A program made the position numbers and the translations under genes. Shown one piece after another: positions 22,751-33,759 of a DNA stretch of 64,000 bases; positions within the stretch are counted from its first letter, which is position 1, and every line of letters starts with the position of its first letter. The DNA comes from Crocodylus rhombifer (taxonomy: Eukaryota > Chordata > Crocodylia > Crocodylidae), in contig JAVSML010024021.1 of the NCBI GenBank assembly GCA_038503035.1, forward strand, positions 831,259-895,258, given 5' to 3'. The notes under the pieces were generated by a model that had not been told where the DNA came from, did not search any database, and saw only the letters and a list, made by a program, of their open reading frames with translations.

Positions 22751-23275
22751 AAAAAGGTGAGTTACTCGGTTGGCTCCAGCACCAGGTGATAAAGACTACT
22801 GTGCTGGCAAAGGATCTTTCCAGACTCAACCCCATGCTAGTACCCTTTCAGCAATTGGTTCATTGGATTCCCTAGTTGTTGAGCTGCACATGGGGTTGAG
22901 GTTTAACATCTTGGTGTAGTCATCAGGATCAACACACATTTGGAGAGACTGATCATGTCTTCCTACCAAGGTAAGGTCTAGGAGGAATTCCTGGATTCTC
23001 TTGGGCTTTCCTCAGCTATCATTCCTCAGTCTATCTCCCTTTTCCCAGTAGCATGGCAATGGGTACAGAGGCTTTTCCTGTGTTGGTGTGGGGTCAGGGT
23101 GACCTCCATGAGTTTGTGGAGTCTTGGGTTAGAAAGAATGGGGGTCCATTGCAGGGGCCTCTGGGATGTCCATCTAACTTGTCCTGGATGTCAGCCCAGG
23201 TGTGGGCTGAGGGTATTTTAAAAGAGAAACAGCAGAAGCTGGCCTTCCATAAAGCTGCTGCCCTCCAGGCATCAT
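22750..23275 (+). pseudogene. gag: Inverted ERV block: R-U5, primer binding site, leader and gag start
   Basis: This block reads on the plus strand, opposite to the rest of the ERV. From about 22,787 (GATAAAG) to 22,908 (GGTTTAACA) it matches the R-U5 end of the ERV LTR. At 22,912-22,929 lies TGGTGTAGTCATCAGGAT, 15 of 18 identical to a primer site complementary to tRNA-Ser; two of the three differences look like CpG decay. A splice-donor-like AAGGTAAGG lies at 22,968-22,976. An open frame from 23,053 (MAMGTEAFPVLVW, DLHEFVESWVRKNGG) looks like the start of a matrix protein. The plausible reading ends near 23,275. Confidence 0.65.
22912..22929 (+). promoter_or_regulatory. tRNA-Ser-like primer binding site
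   Basis: It lies three bases after the U5 end (ACA) in the inverted block. TGG pairs with the CCA tail of a tRNA, and the following GTAGTC and CAGGAT match the acceptor and T arm of vertebrate tRNA-Ser. Serine-primed ERVs are known (HERV-S, a class III group). Confidence 0.6.
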
Positions 23276-23279
23276 CTTG

Positions 23280-23420
23280 GGGTGTTCACACTCCTGATAT
23301 AGCTTATCAATAAGATATTTGAGCAACTCAATTTCCCCCTTAGCATTACACAAATTCTCTGAATCCCTTTCTTTTAGCTCAACAGCAAGCACCGATGGAT
23401 GGGCAACTTGTTGCTTCTGG
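23280..23420 (-). pseudogene. gag: ERV gag coiled-coil segment
   Basis: The minus frame reads VELKERDSENLCNAKGEIE and LLKYLIDKLYQECEHPKM without stops, a heptad-like coiled coil of the kind seen in retroviral gag N-terminal regions. It is oriented with pol and env, but lies upstream of the inverted block that carries the gag start. The gene is therefore scrambled, not merely truncated. Confidence 0.5.
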
Positions 23421-23467
23421 GTAAAAGACACAGGGTAGGAAAATGCAAGGGTTCACCATCCTAACCA
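23421..23467 (-). mobile_element. Remnant of ERV 5' LTR start
   Basis: On the minus strand it reads GGTTAGGATGGTGAACCC then TTGCATTTTCC, almost identical to the first ~45 bases of the 3' LTR at 18,498. It then breaks directly into gag sequence. Most of the 5' LTR is absent here; its R-U5 part is in the inverted block. The flanking pair GTTAT (17,769-17,773) and TTACT (from 23,468) is only a weak target duplication. Confidence 0.65.
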
Positions 23468-24510
23468 TTACTACACATGCATTAGATATGGGAGCACTTT
23501 ACTCATGAGTAAACTGCTCATGAGTATAAGCACCTGAGAAGGAGAAGATTTGCTGCCACTAGAAAAAAAAAAAAACAGCTCAGGCTTCCTGGGGCCCTGC
23601 AATGCCCCTTGGCCATCATTGGGGGGAGCTCTAGACTCCTCTGGGGTGCTAGCAGGAAGTACTGGGCCAGAAGATAGTGGTCTCCTGGCTGGAGCTGTGA
23701 CACTGCATTTTGCCCCTGGGGGCTGTCTGCTGCCAGAACAGGAAAAGTGTACCCCTGCCCCGGCAATAGGAAACACCTGGCCCTGGCTTCCCAATCAGGG
23801 GACATGGAAAGAGCTGCAGGGGAGTGGCAGGCCCCAGCCCCAGTTCACCAGTGGAGCAGCTAACAGATGCTCCACCGGTGGATTGGGGCACAGGAGCCTG
23901 GAGAGCCTGTTCCCCACTAAAAGTCAATGAGCAAGGAGCTGGGTGGGGAACAAGCTGGGGAGCCTGTTCCCCGCTCAGCTTTGTGATCATGGAGCTAGGC
24001 GGGAAACAGGCTTCCCAGCCCCCCCAGCAGCAGGGAGCTCCCTACCAGCTTCCCAACCATGGGGCCAGTGCTGGGAGATCTTTATCTCTGAGCACCAGCC
24101 CTGTGACCATGGAGCTCAGGCTTGGAGATGAGGATCTCTCAGTGCCAGCCTCATTGTTGCTGAGATGGCACTGGGAGATAAGGGTCTCCCAGGCCTCGCT
24201 CCCCATTCATGATCTGGGAGCAGGAGGCTTGGAGCTCCCTGCTGCCGGGGCATGGGAACATCGTCCTGCCTGCGCTTTGGTGGCAGAGCCCACCCTGGCA
24301 GCAGACAGCTCCTAGAGGCAGGGAGCAATCTCCTGCCCCTTAGTGGCTGGCTGACTGGGAGCAAATTTGCTCCTGGTCAGGCATCTACATGAACATAGTT
24401 AGTAATCTCAAATAAATTTGCTATTTACATTTGCAGGTAGCAAATTTACTCATGATTAGTGAGGTTTAATACTACTTCATAGTAGTAACCATCTCATGTA
24501 GACACACTCA

Positions 24511-25896
24511 GAATAAAATAAAAGATGTTATAATCTATCATTTTGAAGTAGAAGTTTTTACACCACCAGCTGATGGTGCAAAAATGAATCCTAAGAAAAA
24601 TCCAAAATAGTTAAAACACTTGTGAATCAGAGATAGATCTCAACCCACAAAGTTGGTTCTAAATGAATAGTACAGATGGATAAAAATGATTAACCTTAAT
24701 TCCTTATAATAAATGCAGTAGATAGAGACTGCAATGTTTTAGATGAAATTAGGAAGAAGCTTTATCATGAAGTTTTATTGTGTTTCCATAATCCTATAGA
24801 TGAATTTAGAAACTTAGCAGCATCACATCATTACAATGTCTGAGCAGCTTATTAACTAAACCACATGTATAGTACAAGGGATAGAATGATCTAATTTACC
24901 TTCTGGGGAAAAAAAAAAAAAAAAAAAAGATACCAAAAACAAGGTTTCTGGCATTTATTTGAGGTCAAGTATCTCCAGTATCTATCACTTAGATGAGTGA
25001 GCAAACCAGAACTTCAGTTTCTAAAATTCAAGGCAGGTTCAGATCTGGATTCAGAGTTCAAGGCCATCCATCCTCTCTGTACAATGATATACTAAGTCGT
25101 CATCTACAAGCATACTTTGGGAATCTATGAACCTGTTCAGAACCTTGTGGCTCTTACTTTGCTCTAGTGATTGCTAATAGGGCTTGCATCCTTTTTGTAG
25201 GATATCTATAGTACTTGAAAAATAACCCAAAAATAATTTTTTGAGGTTCTTAATTTGGGGGTCAAACTCTGATTATTTATAGTCACCAGCAAAATCTGGC
25301 CCCTTTTAGCAGACAGAAAGAGTGATCTATGCAAACTATTACAGCAACTTTCTTTCACTATTTAGTATTAAGTGATTCCAAATATATCATGTTTGTGGTT
25401 GTCTTTTGAGTGTAGCATTTTTTGTTTGATAAGGTAACACTGTGAATAGAAGCTAAAAAGATCATATCTGGTAAAGACATCTTTACAGATTGTCTGAATT
25501 ACATGGAGTTAAGAGCCACACAACTTTATAAAGCCGAGATATGTAGGTGGATGTGGGGAGATTTGTTTCTTGTGTGACACTTAGAAGAGGGTAGTAGATT
25601 CTCCAGTGTGTACTGAACTTTTAAAGTGTGAAGAAATCTAGAATTCTTAATTTCTTACATTAAAACAAACAAACAAAAACACACACAACACAAACAAACA
25701 AAAAGTCAACTTTAATGGCACATCAATAAAGAATGGCTATGATCTTCATCAAGACCCGTGGTATGCTTTACCTCCTAAAAATGGAGCAGCAAAATATTTT
25801 ATTTGAATAAGTAAATAACATTTGATAATTTTTTTCTTTAATTTTACCTTCTGGTAGAATGTATTCTAGTGTCAGATACAGAAATGTTTGGTGAAG
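24511..25896. other. AT-rich non-coding DNA
   Basis: No exon or RNA gene recognised. There is a pure A-run at 24,909-24,929 and an AAAC/ACAA-rich tract at 25,664-25,702. The rest looks like unique sequence. Confidence 0.5.
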
Positions 25897-26435
25897 CTGC
25901 CTGTAACAGGTTGCCCTCCCCAGCAGCATCTTTTTGCTTGTTATCTGTGATCTATGAAGGGTGCCCTTGAAGTCCCTTAATGTTTCTCATGTCCCACTTT
26001 TACTCTCCTGCCACATCTTGATGGAAATATTATACAGATGTTTTTGTAAGTGGGAGACTGCCTATTGCATTTTTATGTTGGGGTTCTCAGCCACTGGCCT
26101 TGATCCCTGTCTTTCTTTAGCTAGGCCTCCCAGTCTAAATCCACTAGATAGGGTTTGACTCCAAGGCTATAGCTCCTTGACGTTGGGGCTTGTGGCCCTC
26201 CTTTTTGCCTCCACCATGGAGCCTGGACTCTCTAGCCTAGAGGTCCATCCACCAGCCCCAAAGCCAGGGGGCTGCAAATTCAAAGCTGGGCAGCAGCCCA
26301 AACCCCCACTTTCCCAGCTCAAAAGCACACAGCCACACATCCAGGCTACCCTGGTCTTTTATGACTGCACCAAGGGTGCTAATGAGGCCACCATCACCCC
26401 TACAGTCTCATCCACAAACCACTGGTTCCCCAGTC

Positions 26436-26511
<76 letters not shown>

Positions 26512-26918
26512 GTCAGTTAGTGAGTTCTAACTACAACCAAAAAAATAGGAATTGAAGAAGGCAGCAATGCCAGCTTACATTTTCTTTGTGGCTTGGCACT
26601 TCTGCTTCCCCACTGCCTGTGACACTCATTCCAGAGGCACTTCCACCACCCATCTGAGGATCAGCAGCAGTTGCCTTCTGGCAGCAAGTGAACCAGCAGC
26701 CAACTCTCTATTGAGAGCTCCCATGCACAACTTCCCCCTTACTTCCACTCAGCCCAGGGTTTTTGTAGTTCTGGCCTTCCCCTTCTGGTCACCTGACTAG
26801 CTGGCCAGGCTCAGCTTTTAACCTGTTCCCTGCCAGCAGGCTGTGCCCGGAAAGTTCTGGTCTTAAAGGGACCAACCTGCCTTCTGGTAACAGGGATAGG
26901 GTTCCCTGTTACACTGCC
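25897..26918. mobile_element. Solo LTR flanked by CTGCC
   Basis: The LTR proper is 25,902-26,913, from TGTAACAGGTTGCCC to AGGGTTCCCTGTTACA, so the tips are a perfect short inverted repeat ending TG...CA. Identical CTGCC lies on both sides (25,897-25,901 and 26,914-26,918), a 5-bp target duplication. No internal retroviral sequence adjoins, hence solo. An internal block near 25,990-26,070 (TGCCACATCTTGATGG, GGGAGACTGCC) recurs near 28,610, 48,640 (inverted) and 60,375, suggesting a related LTR family. The orientation is uncertain. Confidence 0.75.
26437..26513. repeat. TA/CA microsatellite
   Basis: An (AT)n tract with single C interruptions passes into (CACA)n. It lies inside the solo LTR and explains the tyrosine/isoleucine-rich chance open frames there. 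Confidence 0.95.
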
Positions 26919-28525
26919 AAATACAGCAATTGCAAAATATGAAGTTGTTGCCACGAAAGCAGAGGAGAATTGTGGGTACCTTTAAGCTATATGCCGCAGA
27001 GTTACAAGTTCATTCTCTTATGTGCATTTAGTTCTGGAAACTTCCTTATCCAGATCAAATTTGCAAAACTTGATTTCTGCATGTGAATAATGTGAAATCC
27101 TCTTTCCCCAGTATCACTGTATTAGGTAAAGTATAAAGGAATGTGCATGTTAATGCTATCATTTCCATGGACAAGAATGAACAAGATGTTGAAGCCTTCA
27201 AGTGACCTTTTTTAGGACTGACTGACTCTTCTAATATTGATTTAATTAATTTTAGCCAAGATAAGTAGTAAAATTTGGGGAAACAGGATACAAAGTATTG
27301 AAGTTTCCCACTAAAAAAAGTCTCACTCTAACATCTCTCCTTTAAAACAGCTGAGTCATGTTGTCTATGTACCCATTGGTAACATATTCCAAATATATTA
27401 TTCTTTATATCAACTCTGTGATTCCCTAATGTGCAACCAGAGGGATCTTTAAATATCATAATCAATATTAACTATTTTACCACCATGCAAAGTAAAGCCA
27501 CAAATCACAAGAATTAATGCAACTTCAAAATGTCCCTATGTTTCAGGCCTGTGATTTTATCTGAACATTTTACCTTGAAGAATTTCCTCAGGTCATATGC
27601 CTTATGAGAAATGATCCATTATGTCCTGACCTGCATAACCCAGCTCCTGTTCTGTATAACTGAGATACCCACTCCCTCCCACACCCAGATGTGCCACTCA
27701 CATGGAAGGTATGACTGAAAGATAGCTCTAAGCTGATCAAAGGTAGCACTAAGCTGGTCAATACTTGTGTGGCTCACAGTATAACATGTAAAAAGGCCCT
27801 AAGAAAACTCCAAGTCAGCACCCCCTATCAGCATTATTTTAATTGCTCATGAATAACCACAATCTTCCAGAAATTTCTTACTTCCCTAAGGCATCTGGAA
27901 TTCCTCTGAGAGAAATAACCCATCAGCCAGATGACTTTCTCATGATTTTTTTTTTTTAAATCACAGACAGATGCTTTGGGTGCCCAACCTCATTATGTCA
28001 TCTTCTTCCTATGTCTGGGAATGGTAATCTTTCTTCCCCTAGTGTCAAAATAGTAAGAGTTAGCAGTCCTGCCATGACCACCCCCTTTCCTGTATAACCA
28101 CATTCAGGACCATATCAATATATATACACATTACATAATATATACAGTGATAGCAGCAACATAAATAGTTACAGCATAACACAGGCTTTCCAACAAGACC
28201 ATGCATACCATATCAATTAAATAAACACAACAACACACGTGATGCTGCAACTCCCCAAGTCATAATGGGATTCATGACACTTACAAATGGTACAATTATG
28301 CCTAAAATTAATATATATGAAAGAGAGGGCATACACTGTCTTTCAGATATTTTATATTTTTTAGATTTCTTTATACTTTTGTTGTATTACTGGTTTTTAG
28401 AGATTGATAACTACATCACAGTTCTTCAGACATGTGTCATTAGTAACTTTAAATTATTAAATAGTTCTACTGATATCTTTGCATAATCAGATCCAAAATT
28501 TGTTTTCCCAGATGTTTCTTCTATT
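26919..28525. other. Non-coding DNA, nothing recognised
   Basis: AT-rich with no convincing exon or repeat end. A T-run occurs at 27,946-27,956. Confidence 0.5.
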
Positions 28526-29505
28526 TTACTGTGCCAGGAGTGCCACTATTGGAGCCTCTCCGGGTATGGCTGTGCCCTCTTGTAATGGGCCAACTGCCTG
28601 CTTACTCGCCTGCCATGCCTTGATCTTATTTAATTAATAGATTGTTGTAATTAGCGGGAGGCTGCCCATTTCTACGTGCCCCAATGACAGGGGGCGCTAT
28701 CTGCAGCTCCTTTTCCTCCCCTACACTGCAGCCCAAGCCTCGCAGATGGTGCTAGTGCGATCTGACTTTGGCCCTGTTATGTCTCGGCCCTCCTTTTGCC
28801 CTCGGGGCTCCCTGCCAACCCCTCGGGGCTCCCTGCTGCCCCGTCACCCTCTCAGGGCTCCCGCCCTCTCAGGGCTCTCGGGGGCTAGGCCAATGCACCC
28901 TGCAAAATACTGCACCTTCTCTGGTGCCAGGAACCCCACCCCCCACTACTGGGAGTCCCTATGAGGCCTCCTCCACCCCTAATAGCCTCATCCAGTCCTC
29001 CAGTTAAACAGTAAACACAAAACACAAAGCCCCCGGGCTATAACATAAAGGTAAACCATCCAGTCAGACAACAGTTAATCCCTACCAGGCAAAAATACTC
29101 CAGCTCATGACAGCAACATGTGGATACTTGTGCAGCCAAACTTTGGCCTTCTCTCCACACTAGCTGAGCTCCTCACTCCTTGGTTGTCAGAGAAGGAACT
29201 GCCACCCTAGCCTCCTGCCTGGATTTAAGAAGGGCTAAACCCTGCCCCTTCCTCTCAGGGGATTTCGCCGGTTGCCCTGGCAACTAGCACCTGTGTTGCC
29301 GTGGTGACTGGCGGCTGCGCCTCCCCCTTCTCACCACTAGGGGACTCTCTGGAGCCATCCCTGTTCTCAGGTGCGGGGCACCTAAGTGCTCTGCGATAGT
29401 TACCTATAGAAACAAGTGGTGAATCATTTTTTTTTAAAACTAGAAGATAGTAAAACCACAAAAAGTTGGAAGTGGACCCCAAGGCAGGTATACTGACTGT
29501 AACAT
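28526..29505. mobile_element. LTR-like GC-rich segment related to other LTRs in the window
   Basis: CGCCTGCCATGCCTTGATC and GTAATTAGCGGGAGGCTGCC near 28,610-28,665 match the shared block of the solo LTR at 25,902. A drifted tandem stretch of CTCGGGGCTCCCTG lies at 28,795-28,895. It might end at ACTGACTGTAACA near 29,503. I could not find a target duplication, so borders and class are tentative. The open frames on either strand are GC-driven. Confidence 0.4.
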
Positions 29506-31653
29506 TAATTTCATTTTGGAAATAGACTGTATTTTGAATTTAAAAGGTCCCTTTAATCTCAGGATTTTATATCTTAGAAGTGATGATTAAATATGATTTT
29601 TTTTTTAAAGATCCTTCTTTCCTGAGAGCTGTTTAATATCTCAAATAACTGTGATAGCTCTTAAGTTTATCTTTCTGCTCATGTTGCTTGGCGTTAATTT
29701 ATCCAGCAACTATGAAAATCTGTAGGCACGTAGCTATAAAAATTCAAGTGTTCATTGAAACCATTCGTTCATCTTTTTTTTTTCCTTCATTTTGTTTTGT
29801 TGCAATACATGCTGTCTGTATGGTAGCTCCAGAAGCAGATGTTGATGGCTAGTTTTTCATGAGTTTTTAGCTCTCACTAACACAGTGATTACTTTAGTTG
29901 CAAATTATTACAATCTGTGCTTAAAGTATTAGTATCAATCCAATCCCTAACTCTCCATTCATAAAGAAACACTTGTCATTTGTGTGTGGTGGTGGTAGTA
30001 ACACAAATTGCCTGAGTTGCCTGATATTGGGCAAACTTTGCATAAAATCCTGAATTATAAGGATAGAAGGGATCATTATAATCATGTAGTCTTCCTGCCT
30101 GTGTAACACACAACATTTTAAAATTTATTCTATTTTTAAACGACAGGTAATTTCTTAGTGAAATATCCAAGCTTCATTTAAATTGCCAGGATAGGGGAGG
30201 AACTACCACAACTGTCTTTTACTTTGCGTTGGTGGTTAGTTCCCCAATGTTAACAAGTATCCTCTAATTTTCAATTTGAATAGCCTAGTTTCAGCTTCTA
30301 GTTATCAGCTTTTATACCTCTTTTCTTTTAATTAGAAAAGCTCCCCCCTTCACTTTCTTTGTTCTTTTTTTATCAATTTTCTGTTTCCCACAGAGACTTC
30401 AGCTGAGTCATCCTTTAAGATCTTTGACCTGATAAATACATTAAGTTCCTAAAAGTTAGTCAATTATTTTGTTTTAAGCCAGTAAAGGTATCTTTCATCT
30501 CCCTCCTCCCAATCCTGTAATCACACTCGTGACTCTTCTCTGAACCTTCTCCACTTCATAAACATCCTGTTATAACTTATTGGGTAGAAGTTTGTACTTA
30601 GTGAGGGCCAGAAGTATTTCAGGGTGCTCTACAAAATCTTGTGATGATAATGTTCCAAAGCCCAGTTGCAGGGAAGTGGAATACAAAGACACATATACAG
30701 TAGTACTACTTTATCAAGCCATTAGCTTAGCATCTTGTTAATCACTGGGCTTCAATTTTGATCTATTATTGTGGAATGTTACAGAGGGTTTTTTTTATTC
30801 AATAGAACTGCCATCAAGTTGATTGACCAAGGCAGATTAATTTGCTGTTGTCAGCCATTAAAAAGCTGTATCAAAGGCAGAATTCTATTTCACACTAATA
30901 GGTGAGCAAAGTGCAACTTGAAGGTAACTGCGAGTTGCCCAACTAAATGTAGAAGCAATTATGTTATCCCTTCTAGGCATGTAAAATGTTACTGTTACCG
31001 AGTGACACTTCAGTACTGCAGAGGGCAGTGTCACTTGCAACAGTTGTAAATCATATGAATCTAGTAACCTATTACAGTTGATATGTGGTAGAAGGTAACC
31101 CTCTCCTGAAAGGGAACAACTCTGCAAGGCCATGAGGGCATTCAACACATGCTAAACAGCTTGAACATGGGGATACTTGTGTTTTAACTGCACTTGGTAA
31201 ATATTAAGTTGAACATGTGACACCACCCTTATAACGGGGTATTTATTTGCCCAGAGGGGGTAATATAGTTGCTTCTACACTTTAGGCATTTTATTAGCTC
31301 AGAATTAGTCTCAAACTGCACTTGGTCAATCACTAGGGGAAATAGTGAGTTCTTCCCAAGTGTGTGCTTCTAGCTTTGCATAAAGAACACTCTTTGTGAA
31401 GGCGTGTTTCTGCTTACTCATGGCTACCAGAATACTAACTTCTGCATTTCATTCCCTATTTATCCCTTCTGCCAAAATAAGAGACACATAATCACCTACA
31501 TCTGGTACAGGTTACTACTCCCGATTTGATCCATACCTTTCTCCTTCAACTGGATCTAATTTTAATTTGGTGCATTTTGAGGCTCAAATTTCACATGAAA
31601 GATCCCCAGAAATGAAAGAGGCTTTTTCTCACAATGTATTATGAAAACATTCT
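29506..31653. other. Non-coding DNA, nothing recognised
   Basis: AT-rich unique-looking sequence with short T-runs. No protein or RNA gene similarity was noticed. Confidence 0.5.
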
Positions 31654-31906
31654 TTGAATACATCTACACATAGCAACGTATGGCAATGGCACCATGCTTT
31701 AGTTCTTCCTTTTGAAAGCCCTAAAGAACAGTGCAGTATAGTTGATCACTGTGTCATGTGGGAGCCACATGCTTGGATTTCCCCACTGCATTGCCATAGC
31801 AGTGTGGTATATACAGGGAGCATACTGCTATGGTGATGTAGCTGGTGATCTCTACATCACTGCATGATGTACATCACCTTAGTGTGATGTCTAGATGTGT
31901 CTTTTG
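31654..31906. mobile_element. Probable short member of the TGTCTACATG-end family
   Basis: TTTGAATACATCTACACATAG at the left mirrors GATGTCTAGATGTGTCTTTTG at the right. Inside, ATGGCAATGGCACC and ATTGCCATAGC-type text is also mirrored (GCAATGGCACCATGC versus GCATTGCCATAGC). No coding capacity. Confidence 0.4.
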
Positions 31907-33267
31907 AGTGTCAAAGTTTACTGAAGCAACACAAACTGCAGAAAATATGCCCAGAAGCTGTAAGTGAGTAGAGCACCAATGAGGGGAGAAGCAGAATTTG
32001 TTTTCTAATGACCAACTTTGAAACAGTTGATAGCAATTTGTTACCCAAAGGCTTGAGAGGTACAGTGAGGGAGGCATTCTACATCTCTTATATTCACTGT
32101 ATCTGTCTGAAGATGGAAAAAAGAAGGTTTGCATGGGGCCCTCAGAACATTTTCCAGCTTACTATATCACAAAATTATGTATGTATTTTTAAAATGAAAA
32201 CTTAAATTCTGTGTAAAAATAAAGCTGGGAAGATCACAAGAGAGGTGCTGGCACAGTATGCCACTCAATCTGATACTTGATCATCACTTTACTTTTCAAC
32301 TGTAAAGTCACTCTTACAAAACTGTTAGAGAGAAGGGGGGGAAATCCACTGCTTTTTCTATGGTAAAAGGGGCAAGACATTTTTTAAGCCTCATAATAAG
32401 ACTTAGTCAGAAAAGTACTGGTGGTGGGGATGACAAAAAAACATTAATATAGTTTCTTTAGTGACAAATATGAGGGTGAAAGTTGAGTGGGCCTTGCCTT
32501 CAGTGCATAAAGCTGTCTATTGAATCTGACATGGAATGGGTAGAAAGATTAGGAAAAAGACATTGGGTGGCATAGGAAGTTGTTTAACTTTTATGTGTGT
32601 TTTTCTGAATTCTAATGGACATAACTGGGGTAAATAAAACTTTCAAAATGTACTTGTCACAGTCCCAGGCAGTCCTGCTCACCTGGAAGATGCTATCACT
32701 GCACTTTTATGTCTGTTACCAAGTAGGAGCTAAATCAGATAAGTCATATATAAAATAAAAACTTTTTTTTTCTTTCAAGAAGGAGGAAAAAGCAAGCTAA
32801 AAGAAAGACAAAGACTTGCAAGCAATCCATATGGATGTGCTCTATAGAAGTAAGTAGTAAAACAATTCTTCTGAGTTTTTTTTTAATCTTTTCACTCAGT
32901 GGCTTCTGTTTATACTAGTAGCTATATGGTCTTAGAATAAACTACAAATCATCTGAAAAATGCATTGAAAACAGTTAATAAATTAATACTTTTAGGAGAA
33001 CATTTAACCTTCCGGTTTGAGAGAGACCAGGCTCTCTAATAGCAGATCTTCTCAGTGCAGTGTTGTCAGATGATTTGCTAAATAATAGCCCTGATTGTTT
33101 CAAGTGAAGATGTCCAGTGGAAAAGTATCAACACACATCTACCCCTCTTCCAGTTGAATTGGGGTAGCATTGTCATGGTTATCCTCTGAGAATGTCCGTA
33201 CTAGAGTACTGCTATATCAGTAAACCTCTATAAACTTCAAATTGGTAGTGTATTTGACAGGGGCAAG
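31907..33267. other. Non-coding DNA, nothing recognised
   Basis: AT-rich sequence with a T-run near 32,763. No gene or element end found before the hAT insertion that follows. Confidence 0.5.
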
Positions 33268-33759
33268 CAGAGCACTAGGATTGTGCAAAGCTTTAGTCCT
33301 TGATTCAATTCAGTGGAGATTAGGACTGATTAACTGGCCAAATCTCTGAATCTTAATCAAATCAGGAGACCCTCTAATCTCTCTGAATTGAATTGGAACG
33401 CTCTGCATCAATTTCGAAAGATTTAGTGATTCAGATGTAGACACAGCTTTAAATGTTTTTTCTACATACCTTAAGGTACCAGGTGACATGTCAGCACTGC
33501 AATGCTGGTGTGGATGGAGCATCCCAGAGGAGTGTGGGGTAGTTTCATAGTTTCTAGGGTTGGGAGGGACCTGGGTAGAACATCTAGTCCGATCCCCTGC
33601 AATGGCAGGAAAGATTACTGGGGTCAAACGACCCCGGCAAGGTGTTCATCTAATCTTCTCTTAAAGACCCCCAGGGTAGGAGCCAGCACCACTTCCCTTG
33701 AAAGTCAGTTCCAGATCCTAGCCGTCCTGACAGTGAAGTAGTGCCTCTTTATATCTAGC

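Larger units (their letters stand above)
17763..24510. mobile_element. Large TGTCTACATG-end element split by an ERV
   Basis: The right end near 24,487-24,510 reads CATCTCATGTAGACACACTC. Its reverse complement resembles the start at 23,470 (ACTACACATGCATTAG), and ACTCATGAGTAAA at 23,500 is mirrored by AAATTTACTCATGATTAG near 24,445. The first bases of the left end (GAGGGAGTTA, 17,763-17,772) seem to lie on the far side of the ERV, which would mean the ERV landed in the left terminal repeat. The core (23,550-24,360) is GC-rich with several long but meaningless open frames. It encodes no transposase. Confidence 0.5.

Noticed and set aside
22270..23313. Two separate ERVs in opposite directions instead of one rearranged ERV
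   Set aside because: Not fully excluded, but the inverted block supplies exactly the parts missing from the minus-strand element and its U5 matches the same LTR family, so one rearranged provirus is simpler.
23550..24364. Several open frames of 80-160 codons on both strands in GC-rich DNA
   Set aside because: They overlap on opposite strands, are proline/glycine/serine-rich without domains, and lie in the core of a non-autonomous DNA element.
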